From: JARRPM01 sp963792815 | GTDB taxonomy: Bacteria > Pseudomonadota > Gammaproteobacteria > Pseudomonadales > Halieaceae | Length of the DNA stretch: 64,000 nt | Assembly (NCBI GenBank): GCA_963792815.1 | Contig: CAWBXR010000001.1 | Coordinates: 310,001-374,000, forward strand | Reading direction: 5' to 3' | Shown here: positions 25,162 to 34,660 of the stretch, in pieces | Position numbering within the stretch: position 1 is the stretch's first letter | How the letters are laid out: each line of letters starts with the position of its first letter | Made by a program: the position numbers and the translations under genes | The notes under the pieces: generated by a model | What the model saw: the letters and a program-made list of their open reading frames with translations, nothing else | What the model was told of the DNA's origin: nothing | Databases searched by the model: none

Positions 25162-25658
25162 CACGCAAGGTGAGCACACAGTTGGTGCTGGATATGCCCC
25201 GCGACCAGGCCTGGGGAAAGCTTCGGGATATTTCCCTGGCGCACAACTATGTCCCCGGCATCATCAAAACCGAGATCGTCAGCGAGCAGCGCGAGGGCGT
25301 GGACGCCAGCCGTTATGTCTACCGCAATGCAAAAAGTTACATCCAGGAAACCGTTGTCGAGTGGGATGAGGGGCAGGGCTTCCTCATCCGACTGCACCGG
25401 GGAGACAAGCCGGCGCCACCGTTTCGCAACGCCTGGTTTCGCTACCGGCTGGATGACGAGGGCGCGAACAAAACCCTGTTTACAGCCAGCCTCGAGTACG
25501 AACTGCCCTGGGGCGCGCTGGGTACCTGGCTGGAAAAACGCATGGAGAAGGTGGTTCAGGCAACCATCGACGATGTCGCTGTCGCGATGAAGCTCTTTTA
25601 CGAAACAGGACAGCCCACTACCGCGACAGCGTTGAAAGCCTACAAACGCCGCGCCTGA
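25158..25658 (+). CDS. SRPBCC (START/polyketide-cyclase-like) protein
   Basis: A 166-residue helix-grip-fold protein: MTRKVSTQLVLDMPRDQAW at the N-terminus, then LAHNYVPGIIKTEIV (the strand-turn typical of SRPBCC proteins), GFLIRLHRGDKP and a long C-terminal helix (WLEKRMEKVVQATIDDVAVA). Members bind hydrophobic ligands in an internal cavity. It is coupled to the TetR gene by ATGA and lies 54 bp before the Rieske alpha gene, so it may carry or process the dioxygenase substrate (inference). Confidence 0.8.
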   Translation: MTRKVSTQLVLDMPRDQAWGKLRDISLAHNYVPGIIKTEIVSEQREGVDASRYVYRNAKSYIQETVVEWDEGQGFLIRLHRGDKPAPPFRNAWFRYRLDDEGANKTLFTASLEYELPWGALGTWLEKRMEKVVQATIDDVAVAMKLFYETGQPTTATALKAYKRRA

Positions 25659-25712
25659 TCTGCACCGGAAACGATCAAACTGACTTTTACAGACATTACC
25701 GGAGGCAGGGAG

Positions 25713-26996
25713 TTGTTCTCGATCAGCGAACTGGTTAATAAGGACGCCAGTCTCGTCAGTCGCCGCTGCTGGACTGACCGGGGTGTGTATGAGCTGGAGA
25801 AACTCGGCATCTTCGGCAGGGCCTGGTTGTTCCTCGGACATGAATCCCAGATTCGTTGCGCCGGGGATTTTGTCCAGGCCTATATGTGCGAAACACCCAT
25901 CATCCTGTCCAGGGGCGAGGATTTGCAGGTGTATGCCAATATCAACAGCTGCAGTCATCGCGGCCTGCCGGTATGCCGTGCCGACCACGGCAATACCCGG
26001 CGTTTTATCTGCCCCTACCACAACTGGTCCTATACCGTTGAGGGAGAACTCACCACTATTCCCCAGGAAAGCGCGCTGCTCGGCAAACCCGACAAAACCG
26101 CGCTGGGATTGAAGCGGGTACCCCGGGTGGAGTCCTGGCGCGGCTTGATTTTTGGCAGCTTCGATCCGGACATCGTCCCGCTGGAGGACTACCTGGGCGA
26201 CATGCGTTTTTACCTCGATGCTTTCATCGGCCGCTTTCCCGGTGGTATAGAGTTCATGGGCGCCCCACACCGCTGGCTGCTGGATGCCAACTGGAAGCTG
26301 CCGGTGGAAAACCAGCTGGGCGACGTGAATCACGGCGCATTCCTGCACAGTGCGATTATTCCCCGGGAAGCCCAGGACCTGATCGAGGAGCTGGGCTATA
26401 GCGTGGTTACCCGACCGGGTCACGGCGCCACCTTCCGGCTGATGCCGGAGGGCGCCCCGGTGGACGATGTGGCCTGGGGTATGGAAGGTATGGGCGGTAT
26501 GTTCGGCGGTGCCGAAGTGCAGGACTACCTGCGGGAAGTGCAGGCTCGAGCCAGGGAGCGGGTGGGAGCCCTGCGGGCTCGGATGAAGGGGCTCACCTAC
26601 GGGATCTACCCGAATCTCTCTTTCCTGTGGTCCAATGCGTCGTTCAAGGTGTCGCACCCCAGGGGGCCCGGCAAGGTGGAATACTGGTCCTGGGCCGTGG
26701 TGCCCGCCGATGCCCCTGACGCCGTCAAGCGGGTGCTGCGTACCAATTACAGTTCCTTCTTTGGCCCGGGGGGTATCCTCGAACAGGAGGACTCGGAAGT
26801 CTGGGTGCAGCAGTTCAAGGGCAGCAATATCGATTTTGCCGACGACCGCCCTTATTTTTACGGCCTGGGCCTGGGTGAGGAAGCGCCGCACCCGGAGTTA
26901 CCCGGGCTGGTGAGCGTTACCGCCAACGAGTTTTATGCGCGGCACTTCTTCGCGCGTTGGCGCGATGACCTGCAGGCTGCAGGGGGCGGGGTATGA
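25713..26996 (+). CDS. Rieske-type ring-hydroxylating dioxygenase, alpha subunit
   Basis: A 427-residue terminal oxygenase large subunit. The Rieske [2Fe-2S] ligands are C80-x-H82 (CSHRG) and C100-x2-H103 (CPYH). The mononuclear iron triad region is GDVNHGAFLH with D204, H207 and H212. The translation start is TTG at 25713, seven bases behind a GGAGG. It would activate O2 to hydroxylate an aromatic or related ring with electrons from a reductase/ferredoxin, neither of which is encoded nearby. The next gene (beta subunit) overlaps by ATGA. Substrate unknown; the gene order differs from classical nah/bph clusters. Confidence 0.93.
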   Translation: MFSISELVNKDASLVSRRCWTDRGVYELEKLGIFGRAWLFLGHESQIRCAGDFVQAYMCETPIILSRGEDLQVYANINSCSHRGLPVCRADHGNTRRFICPYHNWSYTVEGELTTIPQESALLGKPDKTALGLKRVPRVESWRGLIFGSFDPDIVPLEDYLGDMRFYLDAFIGRFPGGIEFMGAPHRWLLDANWKLPVENQLGDVNHGAFLHSAIIPREAQDLIEELGYSVVTRPGHGATFRLMPEGAPVDDVAWGMEGMGGMFGGAEVQDYLREVQARARERVGALRARMKGLTYGIYPNLSFLWSNASFKVSHPRGPGKVEYWSWAVVPADAPDAVKRVLRTNYSSFFGPGGILEQEDSEVWVQQFKGSNIDFADDRPYFYGLGLGEEAPHPELPGLVSVTANEFYARHFFARWRDDLQAAGGGV

Positions 26997-27553
26997 GCAG
27001 CGCCACCGCGACCACCAGCCCCGATCAGCAGCGCGCACTGGAGGCGTTCTATTACCTCGAGGCCCGCCTGCTCGACAACCGCCAGTACCGGCAGTGGCTG
27101 GCCCTGCTGAGCGAAGACATCCGCTACCTGCTGCCCGCCCGGGTCAATGTCCAGGTGGACAACCGCCAGCGTGGCGAGGAGGACATGATCAGCGTGGAGC
27201 GTGAGCTGGAGGGTGCCGATTCCATGGGCTGCCCCGTCCGCGAAGAGGGTTACATGCACCTGATGTTGCGGGTGGAACGCGCCTACAAGGTCAACTCCTG
27301 GTCGGAAAACCCGCCGGCACGCACCCGCAGGATAGTGGGCAATGTCGAATTGATGGCGCGCAGCGATGACAACTACTCGGTGGTGAATAACTTTCACCTT
27401 TACTATGCCCGGCCTGGCGGCGACAGTTTTATCTACAGCGGCCAGCGCCGCGACCTGTTGCTGGCGACCGGGGACAGTTTCAGGCTGGGCCGGCGCGAGG
27501 TGATCCTGGACTATGCCGATATCGATCTGCCGACCCTGGGCCTGTTGTTCTGA
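26993..27553 (+). CDS. Ring-hydroxylating dioxygenase, beta subunit
   Basis: A 186-residue small subunit of the NTF2-like cone fold: QRALEAFYYLEARLLDNRQYRQWLALL, then DIRYLLPARV, RTRRIVGNVEL and SFIYSGQRRDLLLA. The beta subunit forms the alpha3beta3 oxygenase with the preceding gene product and has a structural role. The ATGA overlap with the alpha-subunit gene ensures equal synthesis. It is followed 59 bp later by the SDR gene. Confidence 0.92.
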   Translation: MSSATATTSPDQQRALEAFYYLEARLLDNRQYRQWLALLSEDIRYLLPARVNVQVDNRQRGEEDMISVERELEGADSMGCPVREEGYMHLMLRVERAYKVNSWSENPPARTRRIVGNVELMARSDDNYSVVNNFHLYYARPGGDSFIYSGQRRDLLLATGDSFRLGRREVILDYADIDLPTLGLLF

Positions 27554-27612
27554 TCTGGCATAATGCTGCGGCACAGCGCCACCCATTCACTCTCTTTGCA
27601 AGGAAATACCGC

Positions 27613-28587
27613 ATGACGACTTTCGATGCCAACTCCACCACCGATGATGTAATCGCGGGTATTTCACTGGCGGGTAAGGTCGCGGTGGTCACGGGCGCCT
27701 CCGCGGGCCTGGGGATTGAAACCGCCCGGGTGCTCGCAAGCGCCGGTGCAACAGTCCTGCTGGTGGCCCGTGACGGCGAAAAGCTGGCACCGGTGCTCCA
27801 GGCCCTGCAGCAACAAGTGCCGGGCGCAACGCTGGAGAGCGCCCTGATGGATCTGGCCGACCTCGACAGCATCAGGGCGGCGGCAGCAGATATCCTGGCG
27901 CGCTTCCCGCACATTCACCTGTTGGTCAACAATGCCGGTGTGATGGCCTGTCCCCTGGCGCGCACCGCCCAGGGCTTCGAGCTGCAGTTCGGTACCAACC
28001 ACCTCGGGCACTTTCTGTTTACCGGCCTGCTGGCGCCGGCGCTGGTGGCGGCGGCAGCCGAGTCCGGGCAGGACAGCAGGGTGATCTCGCTGAGTTCGGC
28101 GGGCCACCGTTTCGGCGAAGTCAACTTCGACGACCCCAATTACGAGCAGCGCGACTACGACAAGTGGGTGGCCTATGGCCAGTCCAAGACTGCCAATGCC
28201 TTGTTCGCAGTGGGCCTCGATACCAGGCTCAGGGCCCGGGGGGTGAGGGCGTTTGCGGTGCATCCGGGGGTGATCATGACTGAACTGTCGCGGTATATGG
28301 TGCCGGAGGATTTTGAATTGCTGCGGGCCGCAGCGCCCCCCGGCGAGGAGATGACGTTCAAGAGTGTGGAGCAGGGGGCCGCCACCAGTGTCTGGGGCGC
28401 AACCTCGGCGCAACTGGCCGGTCGCGGCGGGCTGTACCTGGAGGACTGTCATATTGCTGAACCCGCCGCTGCCGGCAGGAGCGGGGGTGTCGCCGCCTAT
28501 GCGACAGACCCCGTGTTGGCGGATCGCCTGTGGGCCCTGTCGGAAACCCTGGTCGGCCCGGCCTACGGAGACTATGGTGCGAGGTAA
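27613..28587 (+). CDS. Short-chain dehydrogenase/reductase
   Basis: A 324-residue classical SDR of the retinol-dehydrogenase/WW-domain-oxidoreductase-like group: TGASAGLG at 27-34 (NAD(P) binding), NNAGVM, and catalytic Y188-x3-K192 in YGQSK, with the ALMDLADLDSI patch typical of this subgroup. It is longer than the ~250-residue norm because of the C-terminal extension common in the group. Its place directly after the dioxygenase genes suggests oxidation of a dihydrodiol or alcohol product (inference). An AAGGAAA sits in front of the ATG. Confidence 0.9.
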   Translation: MTTFDANSTTDDVIAGISLAGKVAVVTGASAGLGIETARVLASAGATVLLVARDGEKLAPVLQALQQQVPGATLESALMDLADLDSIRAAAADILARFPHIHLLVNNAGVMACPLARTAQGFELQFGTNHLGHFLFTGLLAPALVAAAAESGQDSRVISLSSAGHRFGEVNFDDPNYEQRDYDKWVAYGQSKTANALFAVGLDTRLRARGVRAFAVHPGVIMTELSRYMVPEDFELLRAAAPPGEEMTFKSVEQGAATSVWGATSAQLAGRGGLYLEDCHIAEPAAAGRSGGVAAYATDPVLADRLWALSETLVGPAYGDYGAR

Positions 28588-28676
28588 CAGGCTCGCGGCT
28601 GCGGTTGGCGAGTTCCGGTCGCTGCGTGGCTTGCGCTGTCCTGCCACCAGCCTGACCCCGAACGGGAGGCCATGAG

Positions 28677-29723
28677 GTGCCCGAAATAGCCGCCCCTGCG
28701 CAGCCCTATAACGAAACAGTACCGATGGAATTCACCCGGGCACTGCTGGTGCAGGCCCGCGCGAGCGGGGTGGATGTGGACGCCATTTTGCAGGCCGCCG
28801 GCTTCCCCTTCGATCCGTTGCGGCAAAGCGTGCAAACCCTGTTTGTTTCCCGGGAGCACTACAGCCGTCTCTGCCTGGAGCTGTTTCGCGCTATCGGCGA
28901 CGAGTCCGGCGGCATAATGCCCGATGTCCAGACGCCGCCCGGGACCATGCGGCTTATCGCCCTGAGCATGCTCAACAGCCGGTCCCTGGCGGCTGCGCTC
29001 AAGCGGGCCATCGAGTTCAACGCGGTGTGCCGGGTCAGTCAGGGGACACCGCTCATCAACCGGGTTGAGGTGGATAAGGAACGTAAGGAAGCGGCGCTGT
29101 GCTACTACAGTGGCGGCGATAACCCCGCAGACCAGCACAAGATCCTGTGTGGCCTGGCCATGTGGCTGCGCTTTTGTGGCTGGTTGATTGGCCAGCAGAT
29201 CGACATTACGGAGGCCGCCTGCGCGGGACCACAGCCGGAATTCATGGCCGGCATGCGCCATTTCTTTCCGTGCCCGGTGACTTACCACCAGCAGGTCAAT
29301 TCGGTCACTTTCAGTGCTCGTCACCTCGACGCGACCATTTCCCGCACAGAGGATCAACTCGAGGCATTCCTCAAACTGGCGCCCTACCATGTCGTCATCG
29401 ACCCGACGGCGACCACCCCGGGTATCACCCATCGGATCCGCGAGATCCTGGGGGATGATTTTCGCCGGGAGATGCCCAGTTTCGAGGAGCTTACCCGGCT
29501 GCTCAATATGTCCGCGCGGACCCTGCGCCGGCGTCTCGAGAAAGAGGGCACCTCCTACCAGCGGATCAAGGACAATGCCCGGCGCGATGTCGCCATCACC
29601 CTGCTGAGCCGGGACGGCCTTACAGTGAGTGAAGTGGCGGAACAGACCGGTTTCAGCGACCCCAGTGCCTTTCACCGCTCCTTCAAGAAGTGGACAGGCC
29701 AGTCTCCGGGCAGCTATCGCTGA
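28677..29723 (+). CDS. AraC-family transcriptional regulator (arabinose-binding-like N-domain)
   Basis: A 348-residue regulator. The N-terminal domain is the ligand/dimer domain of the OruR/ArgR-like AraC group (LLVQARASGVDVDAILQAAG; ALKRAIEFNAVC). The C-terminal ~90 residues are the two-HTH AraC DNA-binding domain (LLNMSARTLRRRLEKEG, then VSEVAEQTGFSDPSAFHRSF and WTGQSPGSYR). The start is GTG at 28677, seven bases behind GGGAGG. It lies between the dioxygenase block and the TonB-receptor gene and probably activates one or both. Direct repeats 80-130 bp downstream of its stop may be its target. Confidence 0.92.
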   Translation: MPEIAAPAQPYNETVPMEFTRALLVQARASGVDVDAILQAAGFPFDPLRQSVQTLFVSREHYSRLCLELFRAIGDESGGIMPDVQTPPGTMRLIALSMLNSRSLAAALKRAIEFNAVCRVSQGTPLINRVEVDKERKEAALCYYSGGDNPADQHKILCGLAMWLRFCGWLIGQQIDITEAACAGPQPEFMAGMRHFFPCPVTYHQQVNSVTFSARHLDATISRTEDQLEAFLKLAPYHVVIDPTATTPGITHRIREILGDDFRREMPSFEELTRLLNMSARTLRRRLEKEGTSYQRIKDNARRDVAITLLSRDGLTVSEVAEQTGFSDPSAFHRSFKKWTGQSPGSYR

Positions 29724-29803
29724 CCCCCTGAACCCGGGCTCGGACACCGGCTCCTTTTCGGTCGCCGTCATCGTCTGCCCGAGAGTTGTGACTTATTGAC
29801 AGC

Positions 29804-29850
29804 TTTGGTTTATAAATTGGCTGGTTTGGTCATGTATATGAACTTGGTTC
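29804..29850 (+). promoter_or_regulatory. TTTGGT direct repeats upstream of the TonB-receptor gene
   Basis: The 278-bp gap between the AraC gene and the receptor gene is unusually AT-rich for this window. It holds three TTGGT cores at 29805, 29826 and 29844, in the same orientation and spaced 21 and 18 bp (about two helical turns), the geometry that AraC-type activators use. A TTGACA occurs just upstream at 29796-29801, without a well-spaced -10. No other gene or RNA was found in the gap. Confidence 0.35.
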
Positions 29851-30001
29851 GTGTTTAAAGTGCCGCAGTTACAGGTATGATAACAGTATCAGGCCGATGG
29901 GATCGCAAGCCCCGGCCGGGTGGAGAATCTAATTATAAACGCGCTCCGGTGGTGGCCATTTACGGGCTGAAACCGAGGGCCATAACCCAAGGTAACCCGT
30001 T

Positions 30002-32330
30002 ATGTCGCAAGAGAAAAAAACTGCCTTTCCTTTTCCCAGGACAGCCATCGCTGCCACCCTGGCCCTGTTGTCAGTGCCCAGCCTGGCAGACGACCTGGTG
30101 CTGGAGGAAGTGATTGTGACTGCGCAGAAGCGGACCGAGAATGTTCAGGATATAGCCGCCACCGTTAACGTTCTCAGTGGACAGGATATCGACAAATTCG
30201 CCGCCTTTGATTTCAATTCAATCCAGCAGCAGACGGCGGGCCTGACCCTGTCGCAGCCTAACGCGCGCAACAATACCATTTCCATGCGCGGCGTCAGTAT
30301 CGACCCCGAGGCAGGTGTTTCCGCCGCGGTGGATGTGTACTGGAACGACGCTATCGTACGCGCGGATGTCGCCTTCAACCAGATGTATGACCTGGAGCGG
30401 ATCGAAATCCTGCGCGGCCCCCAGGGCACGCTGCAGGGTCGTACTTCGCCGGGTGGCGCTATCAACATGATTACCAAGCGCGCGTCGTTGGATGAGTCCA
30501 GCGGTTATGTCCAGGGTTCCGTATCGGATAACGACGGCTACAACGGCCAGGTCGCCTACGGCGCAGCGTTGATACCTGATACCCTCGGGGTGCGGGTGGC
30601 AGGCGTATACGACACCAACAACGCCAACAATATAACCAATATCAGTACCGGTTTTGATGACCAGGAGGCGAGGGCCTATTCCGGTCGCCTCAGCACCATA
30701 TGGCAGCCGATAGAGACGCTCCAGACCGAGCTGATTTACCAGTATCTCAAGCGCACCACGGATGACCCCAAGGCCATGAGCGGCACCGATGCTTTGGGCG
30801 GGCGCCCGACCCTCAAGCCCGATGACCGCAAGGCGCTGGGCAACAGCAACGATTTCGGTGACCTGCACTTCAACCTGGCCAACCTGAACACCGACTGGGA
30901 GGTGCTGAATCACCAGGTCACCGGTATTATCGCCTACCAGGAATCCACCAAGACCGCCCAGACCGAAAATGACCGGGCCTACTCCCTGCAGTACACCGAT
31001 ACCCAGGCGCCGAGCTTCCAGGATACCCAGACCAAAACTGACAGCATATCCTATGAATTGCGGGCGGCGTCGATGGACAACGATTTCTGGAACTACATGG
31101 TGGGCCTGTACTACCAGGACCAGAATACCAAGACCAAATTCAACTCCAATGGTGTGACGGCTCGATGTTTCCGGGCTCGGGTTCCTCACCACCGGCGTGC
31201 TGCCGGTAAATTCCAACACTTTCGCGGTGTTCACGTTCAACACCCTGGACGTGACCGATACCCTGCAACTGGAGCTCGGGCTGCGCTGGACCAGGTACGA
31301 AAATTACCGTCGCTCCGACATCTATTATGGCGGCTTGAACTGGGTGCCGCCTGCCCTGGCGCCGTTTGAAGACGCCATCAACGCCGGCTTTGCCGCCAAT
31401 TTCCCGATCGAGGCGGTGCCTGATGATAAGGACTCCTCCAACGAGGACGCCTTCACCGGCTCCGTCGCCCTGCGCTGGGACTGGCGCGATGACACCAATC
31501 TCTATGTGTCCTACAACCGCGGTTACCGTCCGAGCGGGATTTCGATTGTTCCCAGCCCGGATGTCGAGTTCCTGCCCAACGGCGTGGACGACCTGCTCTA
31601 CGATGACGAGACCAGCGACGCGTTTGAAATCGGCTCAAAGAGCCGCCTGTGGGACGGTCGGGCCATCCTGAATACGTCGCTTTACTACCAGACTTTCGAT
31701 GGTTACCTGGGCTTCGTGCGCGGCGTACAGGTACTCAATGACCAGGGCCGGCCAGTGGACCTGCCAGGTGGTATCGTCTTCAATGGCGACGCCAATATCT
31801 GGGGTGTGGAGATCGACGGCCAGGTGCTGCTCACCGAGACCTGGAACCTGGGCGGTATGATGAGCTACAGCAAGGGCGAATGGGACGGCGCCTCACAGCC
31901 CTGTAACGAGCGGGCGCCGGGCCAGGTGCTTGGCAGCTGCGACATCGATGGCGAGCCGCTGGGCGGCGAACCCGAATGGTCCTTCTCACTGAATTCGGAG
32001 TACTACTACCCGATCGACGACACCGAGGTTTACGTGCGGGGCCTGTTCAAGTACACCGATGACCGTATCAACACCGAGGCCTCCGCCGGGACCTACAATG
32101 TTGACACGGACTTCGAGTCCTACCAGATCCTCGACCTGTTTGTGGGCTGGCGCAGCAGCACCTACCAGTGGGACGTGTCAGTCTGGGCCAAGAACGTGAC
32201 CGATGAGGACGCCGTGATATTCCAGCAGGGTCCGGACCAGTACGATATCGCCATCAGTGACGGTTCCTACACCCAGACCAACACTCTGCGTGAGCGCGTT
32301 TTCGGCATGACTGCCCGCTATAACTTCTAG
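30002..32330 (+). pseudogene. TonB-dependent outer-membrane receptor, interrupted by two close frameshifts
   Basis: About 775 codons of a siderophore/nutrient-type receptor: signal peptide (TAIAATLALLSVPSLA), TonB-box-like LEEVIVTAQKR, plug domain (SMRGVSIDPEAGVSAAVDVY, RIEILRGPQGTLQGR, GGAINMITKRA) and a beta-barrel ending in the OMP signature ...TARYNF. The reading frame changes twice between ~31156 and ~31182. The frame with NSNGV passes to one reading GSMFPGSG, then to one reading FLTTGVLPVNSNTF; each step fits one missing base. Restoring both bases gives a continuous normal-looking barrel, so this is either a recent double lesion or a consensus error. As written, the protein stops at 31369 without most of the barrel. 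Neighbouring genes suggest import of the dioxygenase substrate. Confidence 0.85.
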
Positions 32331-32360
32331 CGCGCGGCAGGCTTCCTCCTACTGCAATTT

Positions 32361-32390
32361 CCGGTGAACACCCGCGAGGGTGTTTACCGG
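32361..32390. terminator. Bidirectional hairpin between convergent genes
   Basis: CCGGTGAACACCC (32361-32373), loop GCGA (a GNRA tetraloop) and GGGTGTTTACCGG (32378-32390) pair over 13 positions with one G-T wobble. It lies between the convergent receptor and propeller-protein genes. There is no long T-tract on either side, so it may act as a hairpin-stabilised 3' end rather than a canonical intrinsic terminator. Confidence 0.55.
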
Positions 32391-32409
32391 GTAATTCTGC
32401 GCAATCCGC

Positions 32410-34071
32410 CTACTTTCGACCGTCTTGCGGCACAAGCCGGACCCTGCCCCAGGGCGTGCCGTAGTGAACCCGTCCATCCTCATCCAGCAGGGTGCCGGAA
32501 AACAGCACGTTGTAGCGCTGGCCGCCGATGATGTAGTGAAAACGGGCTGCGCCGCTGCTCCAGTCCAAGGCTTCCAGGGTCCAGCTGTTATCGCGGGCAC
32601 CGATCAGGTAAACCGTGTCGGATCCCGCTCCCACGATCGGCACGGAGCTTGGTGAGCTGACCTGCGCATTTACCCAGCTTTCACCCAGGGCCTTTGTATC
32701 CGGGTCCCATGCAAATTTTTGCACACCATAGGGCTGGTACTCCGGGTTGCTGCCCAGGTAGCTGATCAACAGGGTGGCGGCCTGCTTCGGCAGGTACCAG
32801 GGAATATTGCGCGGGTGGTTGTTCACCACCAGCGCACCGTAACCAGCCACCACCACCGACTGCTCCGACTGAATCCGGCTCAGTGCCGGATTATTCATGG
32901 TAACCGGCAGCTGGCCGGCGATGCGCCGGGTGGGGGTGCCGGGCAGTTGCCGCCAGCTTGCCGGAATGGCGTTGCGCCAGAACAGCACGACGTTCATCTG
33001 CGGCTGGCCATCGGTAATCACCACGAACTGGTCTTCCTCGCCAAAGCCCATCAAAGAGGGGGTGGCGCCGGTACCATGCCCCCAGTCGTTGAGATAGGGC
33101 ACCGACCAGGCGCCGTCTTTCTCGTCGGTGCTGAGCCGGTCGCCGGTCCAGATTACTTTGTGCATGTGCCGCTGGGAGGCGATGTAGATGCCGCCGTCCT
33201 TGTCTATCGCGTAGCCGTTGCGTATCCAGCCATAGCCGGTGCGCCCTGTTGCCTTGTTCTCGGCGCCTTCGCTGTGCCTGATGCGGATCAGGCGATAGTC
33301 CGAGAAATCGCGTTTGATTGCCGCCAGGTAACCGTGTTCCGTCGCGACAATGAGCCAGCCATCGAAGGTGATATTCAGTCCCATGATCGGGCCGGTGGCC
33401 TGTGGGGGTAGCTGGAACCGTCGCAGCTCGACGATGGCCGAGCGCGAGTTGCCCGGATCCTCGTCGCCATAGGCGGTAATCAGCCCGGACTTGTTGCCCA
33501 CGTAGTAGGTGTTTTCGCTATCCAGCAGGGTGTACAGGTTGGACAGGTTGCGCAGTTTCTGCGCCTCCCGGTAGGCGTTATACAGGGCGAAAATGCCGCT
33601 GTTGCCGGCATCGAATGTGGCGATTGCGCGTTCCGACTGTGCCTCGGTGTAGTGTTGAACATCGGGGAAGAATTTCTCGGCGATGGTTTCGTAGCTGTCG
33701 TAGTCCAGCTTCACCAGGCGATCGAGCCCGTTGCCCCAGAACACGCGCTTGCCATCTCTATAGACACCCGAGGTGTTGATGCCGAAAAAGCCGGGTCCGG
33801 TAAAGGTATACTGCAATTCCTCGGGGGCCAGTACTCGCGATGGCCCCATGGGCCCGCCCTGGGGTACCGCATCCTGCTGGGCCGAGTCGCCGTGACCCAT
33901 GGCATAACTTGAATTGGCCAGCCAGGGATTGCGCGGTGGCATTTCGAAAGCGGCGGCGCGCTGCCAGGGCAGTGCCGTTATTGCCAGCAGCGCCGCCAGG
34001 GCGGGGGTGATCAGGGAGGCGGGTAAAAGGCGCCCGGATCTACCAGTAACGGACGTTACCCGTATCCACAT
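32410..34071 (-). CDS. Secreted propeller-like protein, unknown function
   Basis: A 553-residue protein with a signal peptide (LAALLAITALPW, then AAAF) and a body rich in repeated short beta segments, e.g. DKDGGIYIASQRHMHKV, TFDGWLIVATEHGYLA and GNKSGLITAYGDEDPG, reminiscent of PQQ/quinoprotein or SMP-30-type beta-propellers. I see no catalytic motif and do not recognise the family. The ATG at 34071 lies inside the last codons of the DUF882 gene (32-bp overlap, different frame), so it is translated from the same message. Periplasmic or secreted location is inferred from the signal. Confidence 0.8.
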   Translation of the reverse strand: MWIRVTSVTGRSGRLLPASLITPALAALLAITALPWQRAAAFEMPPRNPWLANSSYAMGHGDSAQQDAVPQGGPMGPSRVLAPEELQYTFTGPGFFGINTSGVYRDGKRVFWGNGLDRLVKLDYDSYETIAEKFFPDVQHYTEAQSERAIATFDAGNSGIFALYNAYREAQKLRNLSNLYTLLDSENTYYVGNKSGLITAYGDEDPGNSRSAIVELRRFQLPPQATGPIMGLNITFDGWLIVATEHGYLAAIKRDFSDYRLIRIRHSEGAENKATGRTGYGWIRNGYAIDKDGGIYIASQRHMHKVIWTGDRLSTDEKDGAWSVPYLNDWGHGTGATPSLMGFGEEDQFVVITDGQPQMNVVLFWRNAIPASWRQLPGTPTRRIAGQLPVTMNNPALSRIQSEQSVVVAGYGALVVNNHPRNIPWYLPKQAATLLISYLGSNPEYQPYGVQKFAWDPDTKALGESWVNAQVSSPSSVPIVGAGSDTVYLIGARDNSWTLEALDWSSGAARFHYIIGGQRYNVLFSGTLLDEDGRVHYGTPWGRVRLVPQDGRK

Positions 34072-34600
34072 GGATGAAATTGGAGGCCGTGTAGAGCCCT
34101 ACGCCGCCCGACTTCAACTCTTTTGCGGCGCCGTGTAACGCGCCGAGACCTGTGCCGGGCAGGCGGATATCAATAGCCCTGCCCTGCATGTGCAGGCTGC
34201 GCTTGGCAACGCCGCTGCTGTTCTTGTGCAGCATGGCGTTGCTGGCGGGAGAACGATAGCCGGATATCACTTCATAGCCGTGACGCGACCCCACCCGCTG
34301 TTGCAATGCCGACAAAAGGTCGAGAAGGCCCGGGTCCATCGGGTATACTTCTCCGCTGCGATGGTCGCGCAGCACCGTGTTGATAGCGGAGAGTGATTCG
34401 GGCAGATAGTTGCCCGCCATCCAGTAGGGCTGGCTGAGCCGTTCACCGGTATGGAGATTGTACAGCGAGAGGCTGCGTTCGTTCGCCGCCCACACCTTCG
34501 AAAGTGGGGCCATGGCAAGTACAGAGCCGGCCAGGGAGGCTTTCAGGAGCCGCCGGCGGCTGGCATTGATGGGGTTTACCAAAGAATTTTCATCAGACAT
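34040..34600 (-). CDS. Tat-exported DUF882 / peptidase M15-like protein (YcbK-type)
   Basis: A 186-residue protein with a twin-arginine signal (SRRRLLKASLAG at 14-25, hydrophobic stretch, then VWAAN). The M15-type zinc site is visible as H137 and D144 in SLHMQGRAID plus H177-x-D179 in FIHVDTG, with SGYRSPASN before it. YcbK-type proteins are peptidoglycan-related metallo-peptidases or carboxypeptidase-like enzymes. It diverges over only 60 bp from an L,D-transpeptidase gene, the same pairing as ycbK next to ycbB in enterobacteria, which supports a cell-wall role. ATG at 34600 places the Tat motif correctly. Confidence 0.9.
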   Translation of the reverse strand: MSDENSLVNPINASRRRLLKASLAGSVLAMAPLSKVWAANERSLSLYNLHTGERLSQPYWMAGNYLPESLSAINTVLRDHRSGEVYPMDPGLLDLLSALQQRVGSRHGYEVISGYRSPASNAMLHKNSSGVAKRSLHMQGRAIDIRLPGTGLGALHGAAKELKSGGVGLYTASNFIHVDTGNVRYW

Positions 34601-34660
34601 GACGTCGCTGCTGCCCCGCAGATAACACCTTTTATAGCGAATGAATTTACAGGAATAACG

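Noticed and set aside
24948..26891. Open frame of ~650 codons antisense to TetR, SRPBCC and Rieske alpha genes
   Set aside because: It spans three well-supported genes on the opposite strand; His/Gln-rich low-information translation typical of an antisense shadow.
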